From NCBI GenBank assembly GCA_023150845.1, contig JAKLKD010000014.1, positions 1-54,173 of the forward strand: 54,173 bases of DNA. The letters are read 5' to 3'. Below are positions 42,068 through 51,004 of this stretch, one piece after another; position 1 is the stretch's first letter, and each line of letters starts with the position of its first letter. This DNA is from Myxococcota bacterium. Its GTDB lineage: Bacteria; Myxococcota_A; UBA796; CAJQPC01. The notes under the pieces are model-generated. The model was not told the DNA's origin, did not search any database, and saw only the letters and a program-made list of their open reading frames with translations. The position numbers and the translations under genes were made by a program.

Positions 42068-43852
42068 TCAGCGCAGGCAGATCCGCACGTCGTCGATGCC
42101 GAAGGACTCGTCCCCGGCGTCTTGGTTCAGCGCGGAGGTGGCGCTGAGCGTGATCGTGTCGGCGCTGTGGGCCACGGTGGCGCTGAGCTCGTGGCGCTCG
42201 TCGTAGCTGCCCTCGTAGCCGCGGTTCCAGCCGCAGACCTCGGCGCCGTCGTAGTAGTAGAGCGCCTCGCTCCAGAAGTTCACGCCGTCGATGGCGGCGC
42301 TCGCCGCCTCGCCGTCCCAGGAGTCGAGCTTGATGTAGGCCAAGGAGACCAGGGCCTCGGTGTGGGGGTAAGCCGAGACGTCCCAGGTGGCCTGGATCGT
42401 GCCCCCGGCGATGATGCCGTAGCCGCCGAGGATGGTCGAGAAGCTGCTGCAGCCGTACGTCGTCCTGAGGCTCCAGGCGCTTGAGGCCCCGGACTCGAAG
42501 TCCTCGTCCACGACCACGGCGCAGCCCTCGTCCATGTCGCACTCCACGACGCTGACCACGCCGTCGGAGGAGACGCTGTAGTCGCCGCTGGGCGCGCTGG
42601 GCTGGTCGGCGAGGATCTCCCCGCAGCTCGACGCCGCGCAGGCCGCGCCGCTGCCGAGCACCCCGTCGTCGATGCCGCCGTCGCAGTCGTTGTCGAGGCC
42701 GTCGCAGGCCTCGGCGGCGCCGGGGTTGATCCCGCCGTCGCCGTCGTCGCAGTCGGTGTTGTCGCTCACCGAGCCGCTCGGCGCGGCGCAGGCCCGGGAG
42801 ACGGCGGCGGGGTCGCCGTAGCCGTCTCCGTCGCCGTCGTCGTAGAAGCTCTGGGCGTCGGCGGCGTCGGGCTCATCCGTGGTGCCGTCGCAGTCGTTGT
42901 CCACGCGGTCGCAGACCTCAAGGCCGTCGGGGCTCACCGCGCCGTCGCCGTCGTCGCAGTCCTCCGCCGTCGAGACGTAGCCGGTGGGGGTCTCGCAGGC
43001 CGCGAGGCTGTAGTCGGCGTCGCCGTGGCCGTCGCCGTCGCGGTCGGCGTAGTAGGTCTGGGCGTCGGCGGCGTCGGGCTCGTCGATGGTCCCGTCGCAG
43101 TCGTTGTCCCGGGCGTCGCAGAGCTCCGTGGCGTCGGGGTTCACCGCGCCGTCCTCGTCGTCGCAGTCCTCAGCGCGGGCGGCGTAGCCCTCGGGGAGCT
43201 CGCAGCTCTGGAGGGGGAAGTCGGCGTCGCCAAACCCGTCGCCGTCGGTGTCGGCGTAGACGGTCTGGGCGTCGGCGGCGTCCGCCCCGTCGGTGAGCCC
43301 ATCGCAGTTGTTGTCTCGGCCGTCGCAGACCTCGACGGCGTCGGGGTTCACCGCGGCGTCGCCGTCGTCACACTCTTGGCAGGCGGCGAAGCCGTCGCCG
43401 TCCTCGTCGGCGTAGCCTGTCGAGCCGTCGCAGTTGTAGTCGTTGGGGTCGGCGCAGTCCGTCTCCTCCGCGCCGGGGTTGTAGCGGGCATCAGCGTCGT
43501 CGCAGTCGCCGTCTTGGCTCACGGCGCCCTCGGGGGCCTCACAGGCCAAGATGGGCTCCCCGGCGCCGAAGCCGTCGCCGTCCGCGTCGGTCGTCCAGGA
43601 GCTCGCGTCGGTGGCGTCGTCGTCGATGGCCCCGTCGCAGTCGTTGTCGACGCCATCACAGCGCTCCTCGGCGGAGGGGCTCACCGCGGGGTCGGCGTCG
43701 TCGCAGTCCTCGCCCTCGGGCACGCCGTCGCCGTCGCCGTCGACCTCACCGCCGCTGTCCGAGGGAGGGAGGCTCTCCGGGGGCGTCTTGTCGCCGTCGT
43801 CGCCGCAGGCCGCGAGGCCAAAAAGCAGGAGAAAGAGGAGCTTCTGGGTCAT
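42068..43852 (-). CDS. MopE-repeat lipoprotein with fibrinogen-like segment and beta-sandwich tail
   Basis: The 594-residue protein has a lipoprotein signal (MTQKLLFLLLFGLAAC). Residues about 40-390 hold six to seven long MopE-type units, each with DCDD.D..VNP.A.E.CD..DNDCDG and a YYADRDGDGHGD arm. Then SCGEILADQPSAPSGDYSV resembles the start of a fibrinogen C-terminal domain, and the last 150 residues form a beta-sandwich with SLAYIKLDSWDGE and FGIDDVRICLR, like carbohydrate-binding modules. Metal binding by the repeats is inferred from MopE. It ends four bases from the activator gene on the other strand. Confidence 0.86.
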   Translation of the reverse strand: MTQKLLFLLLFGLAACGDDGDKTPPESLPPSDSGGEVDGDGDGVPEGEDCDDADPAVSPSAEERCDGVDNDCDGAIDDDATDASSWTTDADGDGFGAGEPILACEAPEGAVSQDGDCDDADARYNPGAEETDCADPNDYNCDGSTGYADEDGDGFAACQECDDGDAAVNPDAVEVCDGRDNNCDGLTDGADAADAQTVYADTDGDGFGDADFPLQSCELPEGYAARAEDCDDEDGAVNPDATELCDARDNDCDGTIDEPDAADAQTYYADRDGDGHGDADYSLAACETPTGYVSTAEDCDDGDGAVSPDGLEVCDRVDNDCDGTTDEPDAADAQSFYDDGDGDGYGDPAAVSRACAAPSGSVSDNTDCDDGDGGINPGAAEACDGLDNDCDGGIDDGVLGSGAACAASSCGEILADQPSAPSGDYSVSSDGVVSVVECDMDEGCAVVVDEDFESGASSAWSLRTTYGCSSFSTILGGYGIIAGGTIQATWDVSAYPHTEALVSLAYIKLDSWDGEAASAAIDGVNFWSEALYYYDGAEVCGWNRGYEGSYDERHELSATVAHSADTITLSATSALNQDAGDESFGIDDVRICLR

Positions 43853-43912
43853 CGGGGGCCATCCTGGCGGGGGTGTCCAACCAGGATAGCCGAAGCTTCA
43901 GAGGCTCGGGCT

Positions 43913-44893
43913 TTAGATGTCGGCGCAGGCGATCGTGTAGTAGCCGCCGCCGATGAAGTTGAAGCCGTCGGGGCAGACGTCGCCGGGCGAGGGCAGGTCG
44001 TCGTAATGTACGCCGTCGACGTCATCGTTGAGGAGGAGCACGTTGCCCGGCGAGCCGCCCTCACAAGAGACGTTCTCGTAGCCGCCGCCGAGGTAGGTCC
44101 AGCCCTCGGGGCAGACGTCCCCCTCGTTCGGCAGGTCGCTCATGTGCACGAGGTCCTTGTCCTTGTTGAGCGTGCCGATGGCGCCGCCGCCGTCCTTGGC
44201 GCAGACCTGGGTGTAGTAGCCGCCGCCGACGTGCTGCCAGCCCTCGGGGCAGACGTCGCCCGGCGAGGGCAGGTCGTCGTAGTGCACGCCGTTCTTGTCG
44301 TTGTTGAGGTACACCACGGCCCAGCGCGCCGGGGCCTGGCAGACCTGGGAGTAGCTGCCGCCGCCGAGGTGCGCCCAGCCCTCGGGGCAGACGTCGCCCG
44401 GAGAGGGCAGGTCGCTGTAGTGGGCTCCGTTCAGGTCTTGGTCGAGGTAGACCGGCTGGCCCTCGTTCCCGGCCTTGTGGCAGCCTACGGTGTCGTAACC
44501 GCCGCCGATGTACTCCCAGCCGTCGGGGCAGACCTCCCGCTCGTGGCTGAGGTCGGTGTAGTGCACGCCGTCGACGTTCTCGTCGATGAGGGCGACGACG
44601 CCCGGGGAGCCGCTGGAGCAGGCCACGGTGTTGTAGCCGCCGCCGAGGTGGACCCAGCTCTCAGGGCAGACGTCGCCGGGGTGCGGCAGGTCGCTGTAGT
44701 GCGTGCCGTCGGCGTCGTTGTTGAGGTAGGCCACGGCGTCCGGCACGTCGGGGAGGCTAGGGATCACCGTGCCCCCGTCGTCCCCGGTGTCGCCGCCAAA
44801 GAGGCCGTCGCCGCCGCCGTCGCCCTTCCCGGGGCCTCCGCAGGCCAGAGAGAGCGCGAGGGTCAGCGCGACGAGGGCGGAGGAGTGGCGCAT
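43913..44893 (-). CDS. lipoprotein built of six tandem GGGY/CPEGW repeats
   Basis: The 326-residue protein has a lipoprotein signal (MRHSSALVALTLALSLAC) and a Gly/Asp linker. The rest is six near-identical units of about 46 residues: LNNDxDGVHYxDL, PSPGDVCPEGW, HLGGGYxTVxC. Each has two cysteines and a short DxDG loop. The repeat was not recognised as a named family; each unit looks like a small disulfide-stabilised fold. It should be surface-exposed. It is 61 bases beyond the MopE lipoprotein start, on the same strand. Confidence 0.82.
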   Translation of the reverse strand: MRHSSALVALTLALSLACGGPGKGDGGGDGLFGGDTGDDGGTVIPSLPDVPDAVAYLNNDADGTHYSDLPHPGDVCPESWVHLGGGYNTVACSSGSPGVVALIDENVDGVHYTDLSHEREVCPDGWEYIGGGYDTVGCHKAGNEGQPVYLDQDLNGAHYSDLPSPGDVCPEGWAHLGGGSYSQVCQAPARWAVVYLNNDKNGVHYDDLPSPGDVCPEGWQHVGGGYYTQVCAKDGGGAIGTLNKDKDLVHMSDLPNEGDVCPEGWTYLGGGYENVSCEGGSPGNVLLLNDDVDGVHYDDLPSPGDVCPDGFNFIGGGYYTIACADI

Positions 44894-44988
44894 GAGGGGG
44901 CTCCGAGCGGCCGGGCGCGGCCACGGGCGGCTTATTCAGCCGACGTGCGGGCCGCTACCCTCGTCCTGCCACACGCTGGCGCGTCCGC

Positions 44989-45564
44989 TCAGCGGGTGAC
45001 CTCCCCCTCAAACGAAGGCGTCGAGCCCGGCCAGGACCCCCGCAGCGCACGAAACCGGCGCATGCCCTCGGGGTCGTCATGCTCCTCCTCCATGCCTACG
45101 GCCAGGGCGGTGCGTTGGCTCGCCACGTTGTTCACCGCCGCCCGCCAGATGAGCTCCTCCCAAGGCCAGGCGCTGAAGCCCCAGCGCAGCATCACCCGGA
45201 GCACCGCCGACCCGAGCCCACGCCCGGCCTCATCGGCGCGGATCCACATGCCGATCTCCACCCGGCGCGCCGCCAGGCTGTCGTTGCGCGGGTGAAAGCC
45301 CGTGCCCCCCAAGAGTCGACGACCGTCGGGGCTCACGATGGCGATGGTGAAGTCTTGGGACAAGAGCCAGCGGCCCCGGAAGCGGCGGGCGTCGCGCTCG
45401 GCGTCGGCCTCGGTGGAGTGGGGCCGCGCCCAAGGCATGAAGGCGCGCAGGTGCTCGTAGGAGGCGTTGGTGGCTTCAGCGAGCAGGGGGCCGTCGTTGA
45501 CCTCGTAGGAGCGCAGCACGAAGCCCGGGGTCTCAACCCGCTCGGGAGGGATCAGGTAGTCCAT
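44989..45564 (-). CDS. GNAT acetyltransferase, RimJ/RimL-like
   Basis: The 191-residue protein follows the RimJ/RimL pattern of N-terminal and small-molecule acetyltransferases: TPGFVLRSYEVNDGPLLAEA at the start, FTIAIVSPDGRRLLGGTGFH, VEIGMWIRADEAGRGLGSAV with the acetyl-CoA loop AGRGLG, and AAVNNVASQRTALAVGM near the end. The substrate may be a protein N terminus or an amine; it is not known. GGAGG lies nine bases before the ATG. Confidence 0.88.
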   Translation of the reverse strand: MDYLIPPERVETPGFVLRSYEVNDGPLLAEATNASYEHLRAFMPWARPHSTEADAERDARRFRGRWLLSQDFTIAIVSPDGRRLLGGTGFHPRNDSLAARRVEIGMWIRADEAGRGLGSAVLRVMLRWGFSAWPWEELIWRAAVNNVASQRTALAVGMEEEHDDPEGMRRFRALRGSWPGSTPSFEGEVTR

Positions 45565-45616
45565 CGGCGCGGCCTCCAGGCTCAGCGTAACCGTGAGGAC
45601 GAGGGGCCCGCGGCCC

Positions 45617-47308
45617 TCACTCCATCACCCTCGGCGCCGGGAGCCCTGAGCTCAGCCCGTCCCCCGGCGCGCGCTCGCCGGGGTCTTCGTTGAGGTCAAA
45701 GGCCCAGTCCCGGCCGTCGCTGTGCACCACACGCTTCCGGGCGCCGTCGGTGACCGCCGACCGCGCCGCCATGACCTCACCCCAGTCATGCCAGGGCCGC
45801 CGCGTGCGCCAGCCCGAGGTCGTGTAGACCGGGCTCGGGTGCTCGGCGTACACCAGGCGGCCGCTGAGCGTCTCTTCCCCGCGGATCGCTGGGCCGAGGT
45901 CGAGGCCAAACACCCCCTCCAGGCCCGGCAGGCCCAAGAGCGCCAGGGCCGTCGGCGCCACGTCCGCGATAGACACCGGCGCGTCCAGCCGACGCCCCAC
46001 GGGCAGCCCCGGCCCCGCCATCACCCAGGCGATGCGCACGATGGGCTCATACAGGCCGGTGTTGTGCCCGTAGAACCCGTGCTCACCCATCATGTCGCCG
46101 TGGTCGGAGAGCGCGATGACCACGGTGTCTTCTGGCAGGCGGCGGATCACCTCCCCGAGCAGGTGGTCCGCGGCCAAGGTGCAGCCGTCCAAGAGCGCGT
46201 CGTTCAACGCGGCCAGCTCTTCAGGCACCCCCAGGCCGAAGATCTGCGCCATGTGGCCCGCCTCCCCCGCCGCCTCCAGGGCCCGGGGCGCGGCGTCGGT
46301 GAACGCGCCGCGCTGGGCCAAGGGCACCTCCTGGTAGGGCCCGTGGGCCTCCATGAGGTTCACGAACAAGAAGAAGCTGCGGTCGGGGTTCCGCCGATCG
46401 AGCCAGGCGTCCACGGCGGAGACGATCGCCGCGCCCCCCTTGTCCCGGTCACGCCCCGTCAGGCCGTTCGCCACCCGCGCCGCGAGCAGGGTCTCCCCGG
46501 CGGTGAAGTCGCGCCAGAAGGGCTCAAAGTGCGTGAAGCCCTGGGCGAGCCCCGAGCCGATGCCCGCGAAGGGGTTCGCCGAGAGCCCCACGGTCTCGTA
46601 CCCCGCGCGCCGCAGGCGCTCCGCGAGGAGCGTGTCCGCCCCCAAGGTGTAGCCCTCACGCTGGTTCGTCCCGTGGTCGTGGGGCAGCCGCCCAGAGAAC
46701 AAGGAGGCGTGGGCGGGCAAGGACCAGTTCGCCGTGCTCCAGGCGCGCTCCATGAGCACCCCGCGCCGCGCCAAGGCGTCGAGGTTCGGGCTCGTCGGCC
46801 GGGCGTAGCCGTAGGCCGAGCAGCGGTCCCGCACCAGGGTGTCGAGCACGATCACCGCGAGGTTCGGCCCACGCGCCGCCGGGGTCGTGAGCGGCGGGCG
46901 CGCGGGCTCCTCCTGCGGGCGCGCCGGCCACCAGGCGAGGCCCCACAAGACCAGCGCCAGGGGCCAGGCCCGGCTCTGCGCCAAGAGGGAGAACAGGCCC
47001 GCCGCCAACAGCACGAGGCTCAAGGAGAACATCGGTTGGTTGGACAACCAACCAAACATCCCGAGGGTCATGAGGCAGACGAAGAGGCGCCAGCGCGGGG
47101 CGAGGCCGCCGCGGGCGGCGAAGAGATCCACGGCGCCGAAGACCAAGGCGTAGACGCAGGCGGCGGCGGCGACGTGGCCGAGCACACCCCCGGCCTTGAA
47201 GCCGCGCAGGAGGTTGCGGAGGACCAGGCCGGTCTCGGAGACGCTCAGGCCGAGCGCAAAGGACAGACCGACGAGGGGCCAGGGGCGTTGGGGGGATGAC
47301 GGGCTCAT
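45617..47308 (-). CDS. membrane-anchored sulfatase-fold enzyme without formylglycine motif
   Basis: ATG 47308 (MSPSSPQRPW) gives 563 residues; hundreds of extra codons upstream are antisense of the acyl-CoA dehydrogenase gene. Four or so hydrophobic helices occupy about 10-125, then the alkaline-phosphatase-type catalytic domain: NLAVIVLDTLVRDRCSAYGY, ANWSLPAHASLFSG, NLMEAHGPY and ALSDHGDMMGEHGFYGHN. The sulfatase C/S-x-P-x-R motif is S-L-P-A-H here, with no Cys and no Arg, so maturation to formylglycine is unlikely and a phospho- or glycerophospho-transferase with a Ser nucleophile is more likely. The active domain should face the periplasm. It lies between the GNAT gene and a divergent acyl-CoA dehydrogenase gene. 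Confidence 0.85.
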   Translation of the reverse strand: MSPSSPQRPWPLVGLSFALGLSVSETGLVLRNLLRGFKAGGVLGHVAAAACVYALVFGAVDLFAARGGLAPRWRLFVCLMTLGMFGWLSNQPMFSLSLVLLAAGLFSLLAQSRAWPLALVLWGLAWWPARPQEEPARPPLTTPAARGPNLAVIVLDTLVRDRCSAYGYARPTSPNLDALARRGVLMERAWSTANWSLPAHASLFSGRLPHDHGTNQREGYTLGADTLLAERLRRAGYETVGLSANPFAGIGSGLAQGFTHFEPFWRDFTAGETLLAARVANGLTGRDRDKGGAAIVSAVDAWLDRRNPDRSFFLFVNLMEAHGPYQEVPLAQRGAFTDAAPRALEAAGEAGHMAQIFGLGVPEELAALNDALLDGCTLAADHLLGEVIRRLPEDTVVIALSDHGDMMGEHGFYGHNTGLYEPIVRIAWVMAGPGLPVGRRLDAPVSIADVAPTALALLGLPGLEGVFGLDLGPAIRGEETLSGRLVYAEHPSPVYTTSGWRTRRPWHDWGEVMAARSAVTDGARKRVVHSDGRDWAFDLNEDPGERAPGDGLSSGLPAPRVME

Positions 47309-47374
47309 GAGGCGCCTCGGCTCAGGCGCAAAGCATACACCTTCCACCGCCGGAGGTGAACCCGGGCGGTCTGC

Positions 47375-47394
47375 CTCGCGCGATCGCGCGCGAG
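47375..47394. promoter_or_regulatory. palindrome in the divergent promoter region
   Basis: CTCGCGCG-ATCG-CGCGCGAG is a perfect inverted repeat with 8-base arms, between the divergent starts at 47308 and 47492. It could be an operator for a TetR- or FadR-like repressor of the acyl-CoA dehydrogenase gene; none is encoded here. High GC makes chance matches more likely. Confidence 0.35.
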
Positions 47395-47491
47395 CCCAGC
47401 GGGTTACACTCCCGCAGCCTCTCTCTCGACGGGCGCGCTCATCCCGCAGGTCCGTCCTACCCCGCTCATCCCCCCACGCCTCGGAGCCGCG

Positions 47492-48646
47492 ATGTCCATC
47501 GATTTCAGCCTCAGCGAAGAGCAGGAGTCCCTGCGTGAGCTCGCCGCCCAGTTCGCGCGCGACGTCATCCGCCCGGCCGCCCCCCACCACGACGAGACCG
47601 GGGAGTACCCCCACGCCGTGCTCAAGGAGGCCCACAAGCTCGGCCTGATGAACACCCACATCCCCAGCGAGTACGGCGGCCTCGGCCTCGGCGCCATGGA
47701 CGGCATCCTCATCGCTGAAGAGCTCGCCTGGGGCTGCACCGGCATCGGCACCGCCATGGAGGCCAACGGCCTCGCCCAGCAGCCCGTCATCTTGGGCGCG
47801 TCGGACTTCTTGAAGAAGAAGTACCTCGCCCCGATGGTCGATGAGTACAGCCTCTGCGCGTACTGCGTCACCGAGCCCGGCGCGGGCTCCGACGTCCAGG
47901 GCCTCAAGACCACCGCGGTCAAGAAGGGCGACAAGTACATCCTCAACGGCAGCAAGATGTGGATCACCAACGGCGGCGTCGCCGACTGGTACTTCGTCGT
48001 CGCCCTGACCGACGCTGAGAAGAAGGCCCGCGGCGGCATGACCGCCTTCATCGTCGAGCGCAACAGCCCCGGGGTGAGCGTCGGCAAGAAGGAGCCCAAC
48101 ATGGGCCAGCGCGCCTCGGACACCCGGGCGATCTCGTTTGAGGACGTCGAGGTCCCCGCGGAGAACGTCGTCGGCCGCGAAGGCGACGGCTGGTCCTTGG
48201 CCATGGCCGCCTTCGACTACACCCGGCCCTCCGTCGCCGCCGCCGCCGTCGGCCTCTCCCGCGCCGCGATGGAGTACGCCGTGCAGTACGCCACCGAGCG
48301 CAAGACCTTCGGCGTGCCCATCGCCTCGCACCAGTCCATCGCCTTCATGATCGCCGAGATGGCCATGAACATCGAGGCCGGGCGGCTCCTCTGCTACAAG
48401 GCCGCCTCGCTCAAGGACGCCCACAAGCGCAACACCCGCGAGGCCGCCTACGCCAAGGCCTTCTGCGCCGACATGGCCATGAAGGTCGCCACCGACGCCG
48501 TGCAGGTCTTCGGCGGCTACGGCTACAGCCGGGAGTACCCCGTCGAGAAGCTCATGCGCGACGCCAAGATCTTCCAGATCTACGAGGGCACGAGCCAGAT
48601 TCAGCGCCTGATCATCTCCAAGGAGATCTTCCTGCGCAACAAGTGA
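47492..48646 (+). CDS. acyl-CoA dehydrogenase (short/medium-chain type)
   Basis: The 384-residue flavoenzyme introduces the first double bond of beta-oxidation. The family landmarks are [12 protein letters not shown] and WITNGG for FAD and substrate, [34 protein letters not shown] and the catalytic Glu in [12 protein letters not shown]. The last two motifs are those of medium-chain and related short-chain dehydrogenases. GGAG precedes the ATG. Electrons pass to electron-transfer flavoprotein, not encoded here. It is first in a four-gene plus-strand run. Confidence 0.95.
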   Translation: MSIDFSLSEEQESLRELAAQFARDVIRPAAPHHDETGEYPHAVLKEAHKLGLMNTHIPSEYGGLGLGAMDGILIAEELAWGCTGIGTAMEANGLAQQPVILGASDFLKKKYLAPMVDEYSLCAYCVTEPGAGSDVQGLKTTAVKKGDKYILNGSKMWITNGGVADWYFVVALTDAEKKARGGMTAFIVERNSPGVSVGKKEPNMGQRASDTRAISFEDVEVPAENVVGREGDGWSLAMAAFDYTRPSVAAAAVGLSRAAMEYAVQYATERKTFGVPIASHQSIAFMIAEMAMNIEAGRLLCYKAASLKDAHKRNTREAAYAKAFCADMAMKVATDAVQVFGGYGYSREYPVEKLMRDAKIFQIYEGTSQIQRLIISKEIFLRNK

Positions 48647-48678
48647 GCCACCCCAGCACGCGGGAGGAGCAGCAGGCC

Positions 48679-49686
48679 ATGAAGGTCGTCGTCACGGGCG
48701 GGACCGGGTTCATCGGCGCCAACGTCGTGCGGCTGCTCCTCCAGCGCGGGGACGAGGTCGTCTGCCTCACGCGGTCGAGCTCTCCGGGCCTGTGCCTGGA
48801 GGGCCTGCCCGTCACGCTCAACAAGACCCCGCTCACCGACGCCGAGGGCCTGCGCCGGGTGCTGGACGGGGCCGACGAGGTCTACCACCTCGCCGGGGTG
48901 TTTGACCCCTCCCCCCAGGGGCCGAGCTTGATGGCCGACGTCCACGTCAAGGCGACGGAGGCCTTGGGGGAGGCGGCCCTGGCGGCGGGGGTGCCGCGCC
49001 TCGTCGTCTGCTCGTCGTCGATCACCGTCGGCTTCGGCGACCGGGCGAGCCCCGGCGACGAGGACACGCCCATCGCGGATCTCGACGAGGTCTACGGCAA
49101 ACGTGGCCCGCTGCGGGCCTACCACGACACCAAGGCTGAGGCCGAGGCCCTGGCCGTCTCTTTCGCCGGGCGTGGCCTCGGCGCGGTCATCGTGAACCCC
49201 GACTACATCATCGGGCCCTGGGACATCAAGCCCACCTCGGGCGCCTTGATCGTGACCATGGCGAAGGGCTGGCTGCCGGTCTACCCCCAAGGCGGCAAGT
49301 GCTTCCAGAGCGCCCAGGACTGCGCCTTGGGCCACCTTCTCGCCGCGGCGCGCGGACGCCCCGGGCGGCGTTACCTGCTCGGCGCCCACAACCTGAGCTA
49401 CCGCGAGTTTATGGGCGTCGTCGCCGAGGTCTTGGGGACGCGGCCGCCGCTCTTGCCCATGCCCCGCCGGGCCGGTGAGCTGCTGGGCCTCGTCGGCGCC
49501 GTCGGCAGCCGCTACGACGCCCACCGCTTCGCCGGGCTCGACCGTTACGTGCTCCGGGCCATGGCCCAGCCCCGTTACCGCAGCGGGCGCCGGGCTGAGG
49601 AGGAGCTGGGCGTGCCCGTCTCGCCGATCCGCGACGCGGTGAAGGCCGCCGTGGACTGGTTCCGGGGACAAGGCATGATCCCGTGA
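48679..49686 (+). CDS. NAD-dependent epimerase/dehydratase, HpnA/dihydroflavonol-reductase-like
   Basis: The ATG at 48679 follows GGAGGAG and gives 335 residues beginning MKVVVTGGTGFIGANVV; a GTG overlapping the previous stop has no good ribosome-binding site. The extended-SDR site is CSSSITVGF...YHDTK, with Tyr-x-x-x-Lys. VIVNPDYIIGPWDIKPT and GRRYLLGAHNLSYREF strongly recall hopanoid-associated HpnA proteins. No other hopanoid gene is in the window. It overlaps the methyltransferase gene by 4 bases. Confidence 0.83.
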   Translation: MKVVVTGGTGFIGANVVRLLLQRGDEVVCLTRSSSPGLCLEGLPVTLNKTPLTDAEGLRRVLDGADEVYHLAGVFDPSPQGPSLMADVHVKATEALGEAALAAGVPRLVVCSSSITVGFGDRASPGDEDTPIADLDEVYGKRGPLRAYHDTKAEAEALAVSFAGRGLGAVIVNPDYIIGPWDIKPTSGALIVTMAKGWLPVYPQGGKCFQSAQDCALGHLLAAARGRPGRRYLLGAHNLSYREFMGVVAEVLGTRPPLLPMPRRAGELLGLVGAVGSRYDAHRFAGLDRYVLRAMAQPRYRSGRRAEEELGVPVSPIRDAVKAAVDWFRGQGMIP

Positions 49687-51002
49687 GGGGCCTGCCGGAG
49701 CCCGAGGCCCTCGCCCCGGGGCGCCGCTGGGAGGCGCAGATCCCCGCCGACCGGCGCAAGCGCCTCGGCCAGTGGCTCACGCCGTGGTGGGCCGTGGAGG
49801 CCGTCACCGCCGAGGCGCTCACGGGGCTCGGCCCGCGGCCGGTGATCCTCGACCCGGCCTGCGGGGACGGGCGCTGGCTCTTGGCGGCGGGCGCGCTCCG
49901 CCCCGACGCGATCCTGATGGGCTGGGACATCGACGCCGACGCCCTCAACGCCGCCGCGGAGGTCGGCGCCCGGGCGGGGCTCACGCTGCAGCTCAGCCGA
50001 CGCGACGCCTTACAAGGCGAGGAGCGGGGCGTCGCCGACGTGATCCTCGGCAACCCGCCTTATGTGCGGCCCCAGAACCTCCCCGCCGCCGACCGGGCGC
50101 GCATCTGGGCGCGTTACCGCTCCGCCACGGACAAGGCCGACCTCTACGCCCCCTTCATGGAGCGCATGGTCGAGCTGAGCCGGGGGCGCCTCGCCGTCGT
50201 CGTCGCCGACACCTGGCTGAGCATGGTGAGCTTCGCGGCCCTGCGGGACCTGCTCTTCGCCGAGCCCATCGACCTCCTCGCGCGCCTGCCCGCCGGGAGC
50301 TTCGGGGCCCGGGTGGGCACCGTGGCCCTGGTGATTCACCCCGCGGGCCGGGCCCGGCGCGGGGCGCTCAGCCCCGAGGGCCTCGTGGTCCACGGGCCGC
50401 TCACCCGCGCCGAGGGGGTGGTAACCTTGGGGGAGACCCCGGCGCTGACACTCGACGGCGACGGCCACCTCGGCGATCGTTGGCGCCTGCGTATGGGTGT
50501 CGTCTGCGGCGACTACGCCCGCTGGGTGCACCCCGGCCCGCCCGAGCCCGGCGACCAGCCGACCATCCGAGGCCGGGACGTGGCCCGCTTCGTGATCCAC
50601 GACCGCGGCGAGCGCCTGCGCTACGACCCCGCGGCGATCCTCCAGCGCACGCCTTACGCCGCGCCGAAGCACGCCGGGCTCTTTGATGTGCCGGAGAAGG
50701 TCGTGCTCTCCGGGGCGTCGGGCGCCGTGCTGCGCGCCGCCGTCGACACCGCCCGGCGTTTCCCCCTCGACTCCTGCTACGTCTCTGAAGGCGCCGGGGA
50801 TCCCTGGGCGCTCTGCGGGCTCCTCAACTCAGCGTCGGTGAACGCCTGGTACGGCGCCCGCTTCACCGGGGCGCGGGTGAAGGCCGTCGAGCTGCACGGT
50901 CTGCCTTGGCCCGCCGGGGACCTCCGCGCCCTCGCCGAGGCCGCCCGAGCGAGCGACCAGGCCGGGGTGGACGCCGAGGCCGCCCGGGCCTATGGTCTCT
51001 GA
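49683..51002 (+). CDS. orphan adenine-specific DNA methyltransferase (TaqI/Eco57I-like)
   Basis: The GTG start at 49683 overlaps the upstream stop (GTGA). The 439-residue protein has the SAM motif ILDPACGDGRWLL (about 54-66), a second acidic motif GWDIDADALNAA and the catalytic NPPY in LGNPPYVRPQ, typical of N6-adenine methyltransferases of the gamma class. The C-terminal region, with WALCGLLNSASVNAWYGARF and KAVELHGLPWP, is the target-recognition part of TaqI/Eco57I-like enzymes. There is no nuclease domain or neighbouring restriction gene, so it looks like an orphan with a host or epigenetic role. Confidence 0.83.
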   Translation: MRGLPEPEALAPGRRWEAQIPADRRKRLGQWLTPWWAVEAVTAEALTGLGPRPVILDPACGDGRWLLAAGALRPDAILMGWDIDADALNAAAEVGARAGLTLQLSRRDALQGEERGVADVILGNPPYVRPQNLPAADRARIWARYRSATDKADLYAPFMERMVELSRGRLAVVVADTWLSMVSFAALRDLLFAEPIDLLARLPAGSFGARVGTVALVIHPAGRARRGALSPEGLVVHGPLTRAEGVVTLGETPALTLDGDGHLGDRWRLRMGVVCGDYARWVHPGPPEPGDQPTIRGRDVARFVIHDRGERLRYDPAAILQRTPYAAPKHAGLFDVPEKVVLSGASGAVLRAAVDTARRFPLDSCYVSEGAGDPWALCGLLNSASVNAWYGARFTGARVKAVELHGLPWPAGDLRALAEAARASDQAGVDAEAARAYGL

Positions 51003-51004
51003 CC

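Noticed and set aside
43025-45295. A 756-residue plus-strand frame
   Set aside because: It is the complement of two repeat lipoproteins and crosses their intergenic region.
47309-48424. N-terminal extension of the sulfatase-fold frame
   Set aside because: It is antisense to the acyl-CoA dehydrogenase gene; the membrane helices begin just after ATG 47308.
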